A stretch of DNA of 64,000 nt. It comes from Neobacillus endophyticus. GTDB lineage: Bacteria; Bacillota; Bacilli; Bacillales; Cytobacillaceae. The stretch is from assembly GCF_013248975.1 (NCBI RefSeq), contig NZ_JABRWH010000001.1, positions 1,550,001-1,614,000 of the forward strand, read 5' to 3'. Both the position numbers and the translations under genes were made by a program. Below are positions 26,400 through 34,317 of this stretch, piece by piece. The notes under the pieces are model-generated. The model saw only the letters and a list, made by a program, of their open reading frames with translations, ran no database searches and had not been told where the DNA came from. The first letter of the stretch is position 1; every line of letters starts with the position of its first letter.

Positions 26400-27161
26400 T
26401 TGAAGATTAAACGAATTTCGGTTTTATTAACTCTCATGCTTGCAATTGGCACCTTCTTTTCATCGTTAGCGTTTGCGGAAGTACAGCCCCAAAAGAACCT
26501 GGTTGCATTGGGGGATTCTGTTACATACGGATGGCATCTTGCTCAGTATCAACCACAGCCATCCACTTTGGCTTTTCCATATTTAATTGAAAGTGACCAT
26601 TATACTGTGACGAAAGACATTAGTTATCCCGGATGGACTTCAAAGCAGTTGTTGGATGCCATTCAAATCCCTGAAAATTTAAAAGCCATTAAAAAGGCAA
26701 ATGTAGTAACGGTCGAGATTGGTTACAATGATTTCTTTCAAACCCCAGAAATTGCGGCCCTTCTGAAAAATCCATCAGGTCCGTGGACATCTGACCAGGT
26801 TAATGCCGCAAAAAATGCCGCCTTGAAGACTGCAGGAAACTTGGGCATCAACTTATTCGCAATTATTGAGACTATCAAGCAAGTAAATCCGAAGGCTACT
26901 ATTATTCTATATAATTTATTTGACGCTTTTGCGAGCGGCACCCCATTGAATATGTTCGCAGAGCAGATTATTCCTACCGTCAATCAACTTGTTATAACCA
27001 GTGTTGCCAATACAACGGGAGCCAATGTCGCTGATGCCTATACAGCCTTTAATGGACACCAAACTGAATATATTTTACCAAATGATGTTCACCCAAATAT
27101 CAAGGGCCATCAAATACTTGCTGGATTGGCAAATGATATTCTAGAAAATTTGCAACAATAG
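26400..27161 (+). CDS. Secreted SGNH/GDSL-type hydrolase
   Basis: 253 residues. A signal peptide (KIKR then a hydrophobic stretch, cleavage likely after AFA at 26) precedes block I ALGDSVTYGW with nucleophile Ser40, a block III-like EIGYNDFF (about 103-110), and block V NDVHPNIKGH (about 232) with the Asp/His pair. It is probably an exported lipase or esterase of the GDSL family; the substrate is unknown. TTG start with GAGGAGGAA upstream. Monocistronic, with a promoter presumably within the AT-rich 26150-26390 stretch and a terminator downstream. Confidence 0.9.
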   Translation: MKIKRISVLLTLMLAIGTFFSSLAFAEVQPQKNLVALGDSVTYGWHLAQYQPQPSTLAFPYLIESDHYTVTKDISYPGWTSKQLLDAIQIPENLKAIKKANVVTVEIGYNDFFQTPEIAALLKNPSGPWTSDQVNAAKNAALKTAGNLGINLFAIIETIKQVNPKATIILYNLFDAFASGTPLNMFAEQIIPTVNQLVITSVANTTGANVADAYTAFNGHQTEYILPNDVHPNIKGHQILAGLANDILENLQQ

Positions 27162-27201
27162 GAGTGGCATAAAATCGGTTTTACATGTTATAGACTATTT
27201 T

Positions 27202-27236
27202 AAGGCTCTCATTTTTAGTTGAGAGCCTTGCTTTTT
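27202..27236 (+). terminator. Terminator of the GDSL hydrolase gene
   Basis: AAGGCTCTCA (27202-27211) pairs with TGAGAGCCTT (27220-27229), then CTTTTTG. Confidence 0.85.
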
Positions 27237-27313
27237 GCAACCATCACTTTTTTAAACATTCCATGCTTCTTTCCTTTTAATTATTTAATAAGTGTCCTTT
27301 GACTTTGGAGTTA

Positions 27314-27685
27314 CTAATGGATTACTGTTGGACCAGTCAGCTCTTTTGGGTTGTCCCCTAATGCCAGCTTGCTGATATTGGCATAGCTTAGTGGTTTATA
27401 TGTACTTAGCAGTTGTTTTAATTCAGGGAATCTTTGGTCTGCTTTTAATTTATCAATTTCGTGATGGTAAATAGACAGTACATAATCATCCTGGACATTC
27501 GGAAGAAATTCACTAGGGTCTTCATCCATTAATAACGCGCCCATATATTGATACCCAAACTGCATTTGACGGGTTAGATGTATGATATTTAAAAACCCTT
27601 GAAAAATCGATGGTTTTGTCTTATTAAGATTTGCAATTGCCATTTGTGCCTCTTTCAATTCATCAAAGCCGGATGATACTAACAC
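27314..27685 (-). CDS. Conserved-looking hypothetical protein, 123 aa
   Basis: A soluble, mostly helical protein with no cysteines, signal or membrane segment; I do not recognise the family. Features are LTRQMQFGYQYMGALLMDEDPSEFLPN (about 37-63) and LKQLLSTYKPLSYANISKLALG near the end. The GTG start at 27685 has AAGGAG about 9 bases upstream. It lies 24 bases after the thioesterase gene on the same strand and is probably co-transcribed. Confidence 0.7.
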   Translation of the reverse strand: MLVSSGFDELKEAQMAIANLNKTKPSIFQGFLNIIHLTRQMQFGYQYMGALLMDEDPSEFLPNVQDDYVLSIYHHEIDKLKADQRFPELKQLLSTYKPLSYANISKLALGDNPKELTGPTVIH

Positions 27686-27709
27686 ACAATCAATCTCCTT
27701 TTGTTTGTT

Positions 27710-28228
27710 TTAATAATCCCACGGTTTATCTACTGTAAGTCTGGACACAAGTTCTTTATTTTGTTCCCTTTTTAACTTGCGAATTCTTTCCCGTTCTTTT
27801 CCTGTTTCAAACAGATATTTTTCTTCCTCTGTTTCCGGGATAATAGGAGGGACTTCCACTGGTCTTTTATTTTCATCCAGAGGAACAAAGGTAAGGAATG
27901 CATTTGCTGCGATTCTACGCTCTCCCGTTTCCAGATCTTCAGCAATTATTTTGCAGAAAATCTCCATTGACCTTCTTCCTGTATAGCAAACATATGATTC
28001 GAAACAGACTGAATCAGTTACCCGAATCGGCCCAAGGAAATTAACAGAGTCGGTTGATGCTGTAACACATTGCTTTACCCGTGTATGCCTACGGGCAGAA
28101 AGTGTCGCACAAGCATCCATCTTTTTCATTAAAACTCCGCCAAATAGGGTATGATAATTGTTCAAATCATTAATGAGTACCTGATCGGTATGCACGATAC
28201 GCGTTTCACTAACTCTCTTTGCTTCCAT
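27710..28228 (-). CDS. Acyl-CoA thioesterase, hotdog fold (YkhA-like)
   Basis: 172 residues, matching the length of B. subtilis YkhA. Typical blocks are VLINDLNNYHTLFGGVLMKKMDACATLSARRHT (about 17-49), the catalytic surroundings NDLNNYHTLFGG, and the second strand set VTASTDSVNFLGPI with NAFLTFVPLDE. It hydrolyses acyl-CoA to free acid and CoA in the cytoplasm, probably as a hexamer. Charged C-terminal helix (TGKERERIRKLKREQNK). GGTGAT precedes the ATG. Confidence 0.92.
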   Translation of the reverse strand: MEAKRVSETRIVHTDQVLINDLNNYHTLFGGVLMKKMDACATLSARRHTRVKQCVTASTDSVNFLGPIRVTDSVCFESYVCYTGRRSMEIFCKIIAEDLETGERRIAANAFLTFVPLDENKRPVEVPPIIPETEEEKYLFETGKERERIRKLKREQNKELVSRLTVDKPWDY

Positions 28229-28391
28229 TTATTATCACCTTTATAAAACGATCATAGTCTCATCTGCATTAAATGAATGACATGAGCATTTATAATATGC
28301 CCAAGGTGGAATTTAAACATGTACATTCTTTCATCCATACCTATGCGTTTCTTACTACCTCGCAAATCAATACATTTTTTAAGATGCGAAA

Positions 28392-29324
28392 TTACATACA
28401 AACAATCACTTCACGAGCAAATGATCCTTTTTTTACAAAAGCACGATCCATCACGCAAAATCCCGTCTTTTTGAGGGCTTCATCAATTGGCTCTACCGTT
28501 ACCACTACAACTTTCTTAGCAATCCTGCGTGCGGATTGAAGTATTTCATGCTGCTCTTCAGGAGAAATGACCGAGCACAAATTGTAGGGCAAATCGATAA
28601 TCGCTACATCATATTGATTTGTGATATGGCGGATATCTGCTAATCTCACTTCTCCGGTAAACCCAAAATGTGCGATATTCTCTCTGGTTCCACCAAGAAC
28701 AAGAGGATTTCTGTCACTGCCCACTATATCAATCCCCATCGATAAGGCTTCTACCAATACCGTGCCAATCCCACAGCACGGGTCAATTGCCTTTATTCCA
28801 CTTGTTACTGGAATGGCGATATTCACAACAGCTCTTGCCACACGCGTGTTAAGTGCAGTGGAATAACTATGCGGCTTCTGTTGATGTCGAAACCAAATAG
28901 ACTCACTTTTTACATAGTCACCGAATACCCATCTTCCATTTACATTCATAACGCCAAACACTCGCTTTGGATGATGAAGATCCGCTACACCATTTATTAG
29001 TAGACCGATTTTCTTCTCAATGGCACGCCGGTTCTCAAATCCTTCCTCTGCTATTTTTTCATGTCCATCATTTTTAACATAATACACTTTAAATGTATCC
29101 CCAGTTACTTGAAAGTTTGCAACTTGTTTGAGTAGGTTTTCAAGGCTGTGATCTTCATATATGACAGCAATTCTTTCCTTTATAAACGGACTTCGGCTGG
29201 GATCAATTTTAATAGGGCTTTCTAAAATAGAAGTTTGTGACTCCTCCCAAAAAAATGAACGCATTTCCAAAGCACACAATGAACGTTCATCCTCATAACA
29301 TGCATAAGTATATATATAAGCCAT
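28392..29324 (-). CDS. TRM11/UPF0020-type RNA or DNA methyltransferase
   Basis: 310 residues from the ATG at 29324 (an earlier TTG at 29375 in frame is possible). The SAM-binding loop IDPCCGIGTVLVEAL (about 182-196), the acidic SDRNPL and the catalytic-type motif DLPYNL (about 257) are those of the THUMP-linked Trm11/RlmL methyltransferase group that modifies guanosine in RNA. The N-terminal half (EMRSFFWEE, HHPKRVFGVMNVNGRWVFG) is Firmicutes-specific and lacks an obvious THUMP domain. Substrate unknown. Confidence 0.85.
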   Translation of the reverse strand: MAYIYTYACYEDERSLCALEMRSFFWEESQTSILESPIKIDPSRSPFIKERIAVIYEDHSLENLLKQVANFQVTGDTFKVYYVKNDGHEKIAEEGFENRRAIEKKIGLLINGVADLHHPKRVFGVMNVNGRWVFGDYVKSESIWFRHQQKPHSYSTALNTRVARAVVNIAIPVTSGIKAIDPCCGIGTVLVEALSMGIDIVGSDRNPLVLGGTRENIAHFGFTGEVRLADIRHITNQYDVAIIDLPYNLCSVISPEEQHEILQSARRIAKKVVVVTVEPIDEALKKTGFCVMDRAFVKKGSFAREVIVCM

Positions 29325-29381
29325 TGGTTTTGTGTCTAGACTCTCCAATTTAGTCCCATCCTTTAAAGATATCAATGATAA

Positions 29382-29423
29382 AAGGCAATAGATATCGTCA
29401 TATTCAACAATACCTATTGCCTT
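29382..29423 (-). terminator. Terminator of the GIY-YIG gene
   Basis: AAGGCAATAG (29382-29391) pairs with CTATTGCCTT (29414-29423), just beyond the minus-strand stop; T residues follow on that strand. Confidence 0.75.
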
Positions 29424-29432
29424 AATGGAATT

Positions 29433-29789
29433 TTACTTAAAAAACACCTTGTCTATATTATACTTCGACTTGAGTTCATTAATAATATACGTTTCGTAAA
29501 TTTCCCTATGCACAGGATCTTCGATCACACAAACCGCAATTTTGGTAACTTCGTCTCGATGCATTTTAATCGGGGAAACAGTATCTTCAAAATGCTTTTT
29601 AATTCTTTGTCGCAACTTCCTTGCTTTCCCCACAAATAATAGCTCTTGATTATTGTTATAAAATAAAAAAACACCACCCTTATCTCTAGGGATAAGATGA
29701 AAATCTGTAAACCCATAAATATTACTTTGCTCCGGATTATTCTGTTTGGTAATAGTAACATTTGGTTTTGGAATTGTTATGTTGATCAT
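29433..29789 (-). CDS. Single-domain GIY-YIG nuclease-like protein
   Basis: 118 residues. The GIY-YIG equivalents are GVFLFYN and LLFVGKA (about 41-56), followed by the conserved arginine helix RKLRQRIKKHF, and the catalytic glutamate lies in REIYETYIINELKSKYN near the C-terminus. It resembles the nuclease domain of UvrC and the YurQ-type stand-alone proteins. The role may be DNA repair or processing, but this is inference. GGAGG lies 12 bases upstream of the ATG. Monocistronic. Confidence 0.85.
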   Translation of the reverse strand: MINITIPKPNVTITKQNNPEQSNIYGFTDFHLIPRDKGGVFLFYNNNQELLFVGKARKLRQRIKKHFEDTVSPIKMHRDEVTKIAVCVIEDPVHREIYETYIINELKSKYNIDKVFFK

Positions 29790-29854
29790 GTACGTTCACT
29801 TCCTCCTTCGGATATATAATTCCCTATCAAACCCTACTAAAGTAGCTATTATCT

Positions 29855-29875
29855 TATGGTAAGGTTCACCGCACC
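29855..29875 (+). repeat. Dispersed GGTTCACCG motif, copy 1
   Basis: TATGGTAAGGTTCACCGCACC, first of six intergenic copies; it merges into the stem at 29869-29894. Confidence 0.5.
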
Positions 29876-29894
29876 TATTAAACGTGCGGTTTTT
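29869..29894 (+). terminator. Terminator-like hairpin in the intergenic repeat
   Basis: CCGCAC (29869-29874) pairs with GTGCGG (29884-29889) and is followed by TTTTT, although no plus-strand gene precedes it. Confidence 0.6.
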
Positions 29895-29930
29895 GTACAG
29901 TTATAAATGGTTGTTATAATTCTTACTGAA

Positions 29931-30135
29931 AATTCCATGAAGGATAGTTTTTTTGGGGAATCTCCAAAATGGCCTTCATCACCTGCATGAAGGACAAAAC
30001 TCCTCTTGGCTACCACCGAAATGGCCTTCATCACCGGTATAAAGGACAAAACCCTGCTTGGGAATCCCCAAAATGGTCTTCAGCGCCGTTATGATGGACA
30101 AATCCCGCTATGGAACAACCTGAAATGTCCTTCAT
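29931..30135. repeat. 52-bp tandem repeat with CCTTCAT/ATGAAGG palindromes, about 4 copies
   Basis: The marker GG(C/T)CTTCA recurs at 29971, 30023 and 30075, with GTCCTTCAT at 30127, exactly 52 bp apart; half a unit precedes them. Each full unit has an imperfect CCTTCAT-N6/7-ATGAAGG hairpin followed by ACAAAACNC. It is the same family as 13331-13415 and has the same period as, but a different sequence from, the array at 391-858. Confidence 0.8.
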
Positions 30136-30198
30136 AAATAAAACAGCCATTTTTTATAAGACGATTCAGGGTAATTGTGAAAAAATCCGCCTTATTTT

Positions 30199-30215
30199 TG
30201 ATACGGTTCACCATG
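30199..30215 (+). repeat. Dispersed GGTTCACCG motif, copy 2
   Basis: TGATACGGTTCACCATG, intergenic and in plus orientation. Confidence 0.45.
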
Positions 30216-30406
30216 ATAAATAAATCTAAATAAACGCGCCGTATTCTGTGTCAAAGTTTGAACATATTGATAATAAAGATTAAACCAATTTAGGTTAAAC
30301 TGCAAGGATTGGAGTATAACCGAGAAGATTTTTTCTGGGTGTGTCTAAAATAAGAGGAACTGGCAACCAGCTAAACTCAAATTATTTGGAGTTTAACTGG
30401 AACCGC

Positions 30407-31369
30407 TTATGGGCAAAATATACATAATCTCTCTTGTAAAACTTCTAAGATCTCTTCTGGCATTTCCCTGACCTTGATATCCCCACCTAGAAAAAGCAGC
30501 CAATTTGTTATTTCGGTCAATTCTTCTGAACTATTAACATTGATAAAAGTCTTTAGAATAGCTGTGGTTTGGTATGGATTCGTATAGGAAATTGAAACTT
30601 TTAAAGGATGATATTTTTTGAACTGGGCAATCGCCTTTGGACCAAGTTCAAGTACAAGGTTGATTACTTCTTCCTGCATACTCAGTTTTTCTAAAATTTT
30701 TTTCTTACTTAATCTTTTTTTCGCAGAGTATGGTGTGACATTGGTGAGATTGTCGACAGGAAAGAGCATCCTCTTTTCATCCTTTAAGTCAAAGCCTTCA
30801 ATCAGCCAAAGGCTTTTTTCACGATAAAGGTGCAAGAGATAAATGGGGTAAGACTTTATTTCTTTCTCTTCTTTGATGGTAATCAATAAATAGCTATCTA
30901 ATAGAAGGGTTTGGATAAGTTTTTCTAATATAGGATGAGGGAGGTCTGACAGATCAAGCAGGTCGGGATTATTAGGGTTAGTTCCTTCAAAGAGCAAGAT
31001 TTGATTTAAAAGAACAAGGTCATCTTGCTGACTTTCTGAAATGAGACCTAGTAATTTTTCAGCCAAAGACTGTCGACTCTTTAGATAGGGGAGTTGCTGA
31101 TTTCTTGTGGCCATAAAGGCAATAAAAAGGGCTTTTACCTCATTATCAGTAAACCGGACAGTGGGCAGGACAGAGTTGTACATGACAAAATAACCCCCAT
31201 CCCTTCCAACTTCAGCGACAAGTGGCATCCCCATGGCTTCAATTTCTCTGATATCTCTAATAGCTGTCGAACGAGAGATGTTAAATTCTCGCATGATTTC
31301 AGAAACTGTAAAGTGGGAGCGGTTGTTGATATACCGCATGATGATATTAATCCGTTCAACTTTTTTCAT
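30407..31369 (-). CDS. WYL-domain helix-turn-helix regulator (YafY type)
   Basis: 320 residues. The N-terminal winged helix (HFTVSEIMREFNISRSTAIRDIREIEAMGMPLVAEVGRDGGYFV, about 18-60) is of the DeoR/HTH_11 type. The middle PTVRFTDNEVKALFIAFMA and the later region (YREKSLWLIEGFDLKDEKRMLFPVDNLTNV) correspond to the WYL ligand-binding domain, although the W-Y-L triplet itself has diverged. It faces the two-gene cassette at 31478-32444 across a region with a 19-bp palindrome, and probably controls that cassette and itself. AGGAGG 5 bases before the ATG. Confidence 0.85.
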   Translation of the reverse strand: MKKVERINIIMRYINNRSHFTVSEIMREFNISRSTAIRDIREIEAMGMPLVAEVGRDGGYFVMYNSVLPTVRFTDNEVKALFIAFMATRNQQLPYLKSRQSLAEKLLGLISESQQDDLVLLNQILLFEGTNPNNPDLLDLSDLPHPILEKLIQTLLLDSYLLITIKEEKEIKSYPIYLLHLYREKSLWLIEGFDLKDEKRMLFPVDNLTNVTPYSAKKRLSKKKILEKLSMQEEVINLVLELGPKAIAQFKKYHPLKVSISYTNPYQTTAILKTFINVNSSEELTEITNWLLFLGGDIKVREMPEEILEVLQERLCIFCP

Positions 31370-31384
31370 CGTGACCTCCTAAAC

Positions 31385-31403
31385 AGTATCATTTTTTGAT
31401 ACT
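31385..31403. promoter_or_regulatory. Probable operator of the WYL regulator
   Basis: AGTATCA-N5-TGATACT is a perfect inverted repeat in the divergent promoter region between the regulator and its neighbour genes. Confidence 0.55.
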
Positions 31404-31477
31404 ATTTAAGGTTATTATAAACTCATCAAATGAAAAGACAAATCATTTGAATAATAAAAAAGAGGATGGTTTCAAAT

Positions 31478-31957
31478 ATGGCGAATTATACCTTAGAAGA
31501 AAAAGACAGCTTTACCGTTTTAGGTCTTGGAACTGAGCTTAAGAGTGATTACACAGACTATGCTGGTATAAACAAGGAAAAGTCAGACTTTTGGAAGGCC
31601 ATCAAACAAGATGGAAGGCTCGAGGCTTTAAAAGCCATAGCCTCAAATGATTACATTTTTGCTGTGAACGAGGCGGTCAATAACAAGATGATGCACTATG
31701 CTGGCGTCATGACAGCGGCATCGATACCGGAAGAATCCAGATTGATTCAATTTCCTAAGGGGGAATACCTAGTTGTTAAAGGGGAAGGGAAGACTGCTGA
31801 AGAGCTGAGTAATACGCTTACTGGTATTGCTTTTGGTCAAGTCTTGCCAGAAGCAACGAATTTTGCCTATGTTGGTGGGCCAAATGCCACGGTTGAAATG
31901 GGGCAGCGAGACGGTTTAGTATTGGGCGAGATGTGGATACCTGTTGTAAGGAAATAA
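31478..31957 (+). CDS. GyrI-like / AraC effector-binding-domain protein
   Basis: 159 residues from the ATG at 31478 (AGAGG upstream; the ATG at 31466 overlaps that site). The fold signature of the GyrI-like small-molecule binding family is visible: DSFTVLGLGTEL at the start, HYAGVMTAASIPEESRLIQFPKGEYLVVKGEG in the middle and NATVEMGQRDGLVLGEMWIPVVRK at the end. Stand-alone members bind or hydrolyse small hydrophobic compounds, but the ligand here is unknown. First gene of a two-gene unit divergent from a WYL regulator. Confidence 0.75.
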   Translation: MANYTLEEKDSFTVLGLGTELKSDYTDYAGINKEKSDFWKAIKQDGRLEALKAIASNDYIFAVNEAVNNKMMHYAGVMTAASIPEESRLIQFPKGEYLVVKGEGKTAEELSNTLTGIAFGQVLPEATNFAYVGGPNATVEMGQRDGLVLGEMWIPVVRK

Positions 31958-31979
31958 AGAGAGAAAAGGTGGAATGGAA

Positions 31980-32444
31980 ATGTCCTATATCGTTGATTTT
32001 AAAAATGTGTCTACGGTTGGTTTAGAGTCTTCACCTGTAGCAGAAGCGCTTGCCGGTTTACGTGCGAATGAAGCCCGTTACTTTATGAACAAATACAAGC
32101 ATGAATTTACAGTTGTACCAGCTAGCGAAAGTCAGGAGACCCTTGATTATGTGAACCGAATTTTGAAAGAACGTGATATTGAGTTTGCGGCTAAACCTTT
32201 AGAAACGTCGCGTTTTCAAGTGGAAAATATCAAATTTACCTACGTCTTTTATGAGGATGGTCTTGCAATCAACGTCATGTATACGGTTGATGGCCCTAAG
32301 CCGAAACGGGCCGTTGGTTTTAAGCTTTCTGAGGGGATGGAGATACCAAAGGAGTTAGCAGAGAAGTTTAAGTTTGCCAAACAAAAGTCTAAACTAGCTG
32401 GAACCATTCGGGGGTCGTTTTTTGTCATTAAAGGAGAATATTAA
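31980..32444 (+). CDS. Uncharacterised 154-aa protein of the WYL cassette
   Basis: A soluble alpha/beta protein without cysteines, signal or membrane segment. Start at 31980, since AAAGGTGG lies 8 bases before it (the ATG at 31974 is too close). Distinctive stretches are FKNVSTVGLESSPVAEALAGL near the start, ANEARYFMNKYKHEFTVVPAS, and YVFYEDGLAINVMYTVDGPKPKRAVGF. I do not recognise a function; some databases may give such proteins unreliable phage labels. It lies 22 bases after the GyrI-like gene and is surely co-transcribed. Confidence 0.7.
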   Translation: MSYIVDFKNVSTVGLESSPVAEALAGLRANEARYFMNKYKHEFTVVPASESQETLDYVNRILKERDIEFAAKPLETSRFQVENIKFTYVFYEDGLAINVMYTVDGPKPKRAVGFKLSEGMEIPKELAEKFKFAKQKSKLAGTIRGSFFVIKGEY

Positions 32445-32559
32445 AATAAGCAAAAGCGTACGTGGAGGAATACAGTCATTTTTAGCATTTGACCATTCTT
32501 TTCTTCATATTGGATCAGAAAATCCTGGTTGAAACTAATTTCATTGCAAGAGCAAAAAT

Positions 32560-32716
32560 AAAGAAAACTCGCCGACTGGCAAGCTTGTTAGGGCGTAGAC
32601 AGAGGAGTAGTTCGTCGAAAAGCACAGCTTCTCGACTACGAGGCTAATGCTCACGAAGCATGTCTTAGTGCACTTATGACTGATAGGAAAGTTTTACTTT
32701 CCTATCGGCTAACAAA
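32560..32716. other. Densely structured non-coding stretch
   Basis: Several hairpins lie in a row: GTAG..GTCGA..AGC with GCT..TCGACTAC (about 32608-32641), ATGC/GCAT (about 32648-32662) and GATAGGAAAGT/ACTTTCCTATC (about 32680-32707). They are followed by a terminator at 32717-32752. No frame codes. It may be an intergenic mobile repeat or a small RNA. Confidence 0.4.
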
Positions 32717-32752
32717 ACAGCACCATCAAATAAGAAGGTGCTGTTCTTTTTT
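32717..32752 (+). terminator. Rho-independent terminator
   Basis: ACAGCACC (32717-32724) pairs with GGTGCTGT (32737-32744), followed by TTCTTTTTT. Confidence 0.8.
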
Positions 32753-32770
32753 CGAAAAAACCTCATTACT

Positions 32771-32791
32771 TACGGTACGTTTCACCGCACC
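32771..32791 (+). repeat. Dispersed GGTTCACCG motif, copy 3
   Basis: TACGGTACGTTTCACCGCACC. As in copy 1 it runs into a short GC stem and a T tract. Confidence 0.45.
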
Positions 32792-32825
32792 TACTAAGCA
32801 GGCGGTTTTTTTAAAGAAAATACAA

Positions 32826-32850
32826 AATGACACCGATAAACGGTGTCATT
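32826..32850 (-). terminator. Terminator of the HprK-like gene
   Basis: A perfect 10-bp stem (32826-32835 with 32841-32850) lies 16 bases after the minus-strand stop codon. Confidence 0.75.
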
Positions 32851-32865
32851 CATCAGTTTATAAAG

Positions 32866-33801
32866 TTATTCTATGCCAGATTTCATAATATCAGCCTGAA
32901 TCCTGCTCATGAATTCTTCTGCGGCGCTGTATCCTTGCTGCTTTAAATACCAGTTATTTGCTGCTGCCTCAATTAAACCTGCCACATCGCGTCCAGGCTG
33001 GAGTTGTATTTCAAATGAAGGTATTTTAACTCCCATATAGTCGGTATAGTGAAATTCCTGTTCCAATTCATTATACAAAGCGTCCTTTTCCCATTTCGCC
33101 AAATGAATATCAAGGGTAATTCGTGTTTCATCTTGAAAAGCCCTGCGGCCGTATAAACGAACCACATTCAACAAACCGATACTACGGAGAGCCAAAAATT
33201 CCTTTGTTTTTCCATCATGAGTACCCAGAATAGTTTGTGGACTAAGCTTTTTTAGGACAACGATATCATCCGACACAAGCCGGTGTCCTCGGCGTATTAA
33301 CGTATGTGCGGTCTCACTTTTCCCTACCCCCGAGCTCCCACGAAGTAAGATCCCAATGCCAGACACATTCATACAAACTCCATGTACCGCCATTTCTGGT
33401 GCTAGTTCCTTTACCAAATAAGCATCTAATTTCGTGATAAACTCTGAAGTTGTTTCAGGCCTGTTTGTGACTAACAAAGGGATCCCCTGCTCTGTACAAT
33501 GGTGAATTAAATAGGTAAGTCCTTCTTCACCCGCTGTTACAATAAAACACGGAGGATGGTAATGGACGATATTTCCAATTCGGATTTTACGTTCCTCTTT
33601 ACTTAATTTATGTAAATAGGTAATTTCCTTTTTTCCTAATATTTGAACTCGTTCTGTTGGAAAAAAGTCAAAATGGCCAACAAATTCCAAGCCGGGACGA
33701 TGCACCTGTGGTTGCGTAATCATTTTCTGCAGTTGGCTTTCACCAGCCAACACTTTCAATGAAAACCTTTGAGCCAGTTTTTCAACCGTAATTTTTTTCA
33801 C
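32866..33801 (-). CDS. HPr kinase/phosphorylase paralogue (HprK-like)
   Basis: 311 residues, full HprK length. The C-terminal kinase half has the catalytic His140 (AVHG), Walker A GSSGVGKSE (about 155-163) and RGHRLVSDDI with Asp178/179. The C-terminal basic loop PGRDVAGLIEAAANNWYLKQQGYSAAEEF is also conserved. However, the HprK signature normally read EIRGLGIINV appears as ALRSIGLLNV, and the usual DRLG segment is NELE. The gene stands alone, not beside lgt as the canonical hprK does in Bacillus. It is therefore probably a second, divergent copy whose substrate may be Crh or another HPr-like protein (inference). HprK phosphorylates Ser46 of HPr for CcpA-mediated catabolite control. Confidence 0.85.
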   Translation of the reverse strand: MKKITVEKLAQRFSLKVLAGESQLQKMITQPQVHRPGLEFVGHFDFFPTERVQILGKKEITYLHKLSKEERKIRIGNIVHYHPPCFIVTAGEEGLTYLIHHCTEQGIPLLVTNRPETTSEFITKLDAYLVKELAPEMAVHGVCMNVSGIGILLRGSSGVGKSETAHTLIRRGHRLVSDDIVVLKKLSPQTILGTHDGKTKEFLALRSIGLLNVVRLYGRRAFQDETRITLDIHLAKWEKDALYNELEQEFHYTDYMGVKIPSFEIQLQPGRDVAGLIEAAANNWYLKQQGYSAAEEFMSRIQADIMKSGIE

Positions 33802-34317
33802 CCTATCCTCACGTCCTATTAGCCTTATTACAATGAATTATACTTAAGATTATTTGAATCGTCATCCAATTACAAACTGATTCCTGAGAAAGCTAGAAAT
33901 TGTGTAACATTAATTATAAAAACCAACATGTTTATTATATAGAGCCTGTAGACAATTCAATATTCCTAATGGCCAATTTTTTATATTCTTCTCATAAATT
34001 CTCATTAATTCCATTATGGACTTCTCTCTATATTATTACTTCTTCATTGTTTTTTTCAAACATACAATTCGCTTAAATTTAAAAGCATCTTAACAATCAG
34101 TGTAACCAGCTCTCTTAAATATTAAGAGAAGTGAACATTAGATGTTAAAAAAGATGAAAAAGAATCTTTTATAGTCAATTTACATTTACCAAATCCGTTG
34201 ATTTAGCCCAAATTAGCAGCAAAAACATTACGGTTCTTTCACATTTCATCTAAATAAGGAAAATTCTTATTTAACATTCACTTAGCGTTTGTTAATAGGA
34301 TCCCATATTGAGCCATT
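33802..34317. other. AT-rich non-coding stretch
   Basis: No open frame, repeat or clear terminator could be supported here, between the HprK-like gene and the end of the haem-response operon. Confidence 0.4.

Noticed and set aside
29849..30049. 66-aa minus-strand ORF
   Set aside because: Translation of the 52-bp repeat array, with repeated peptide pieces as expected from tandem DNA.
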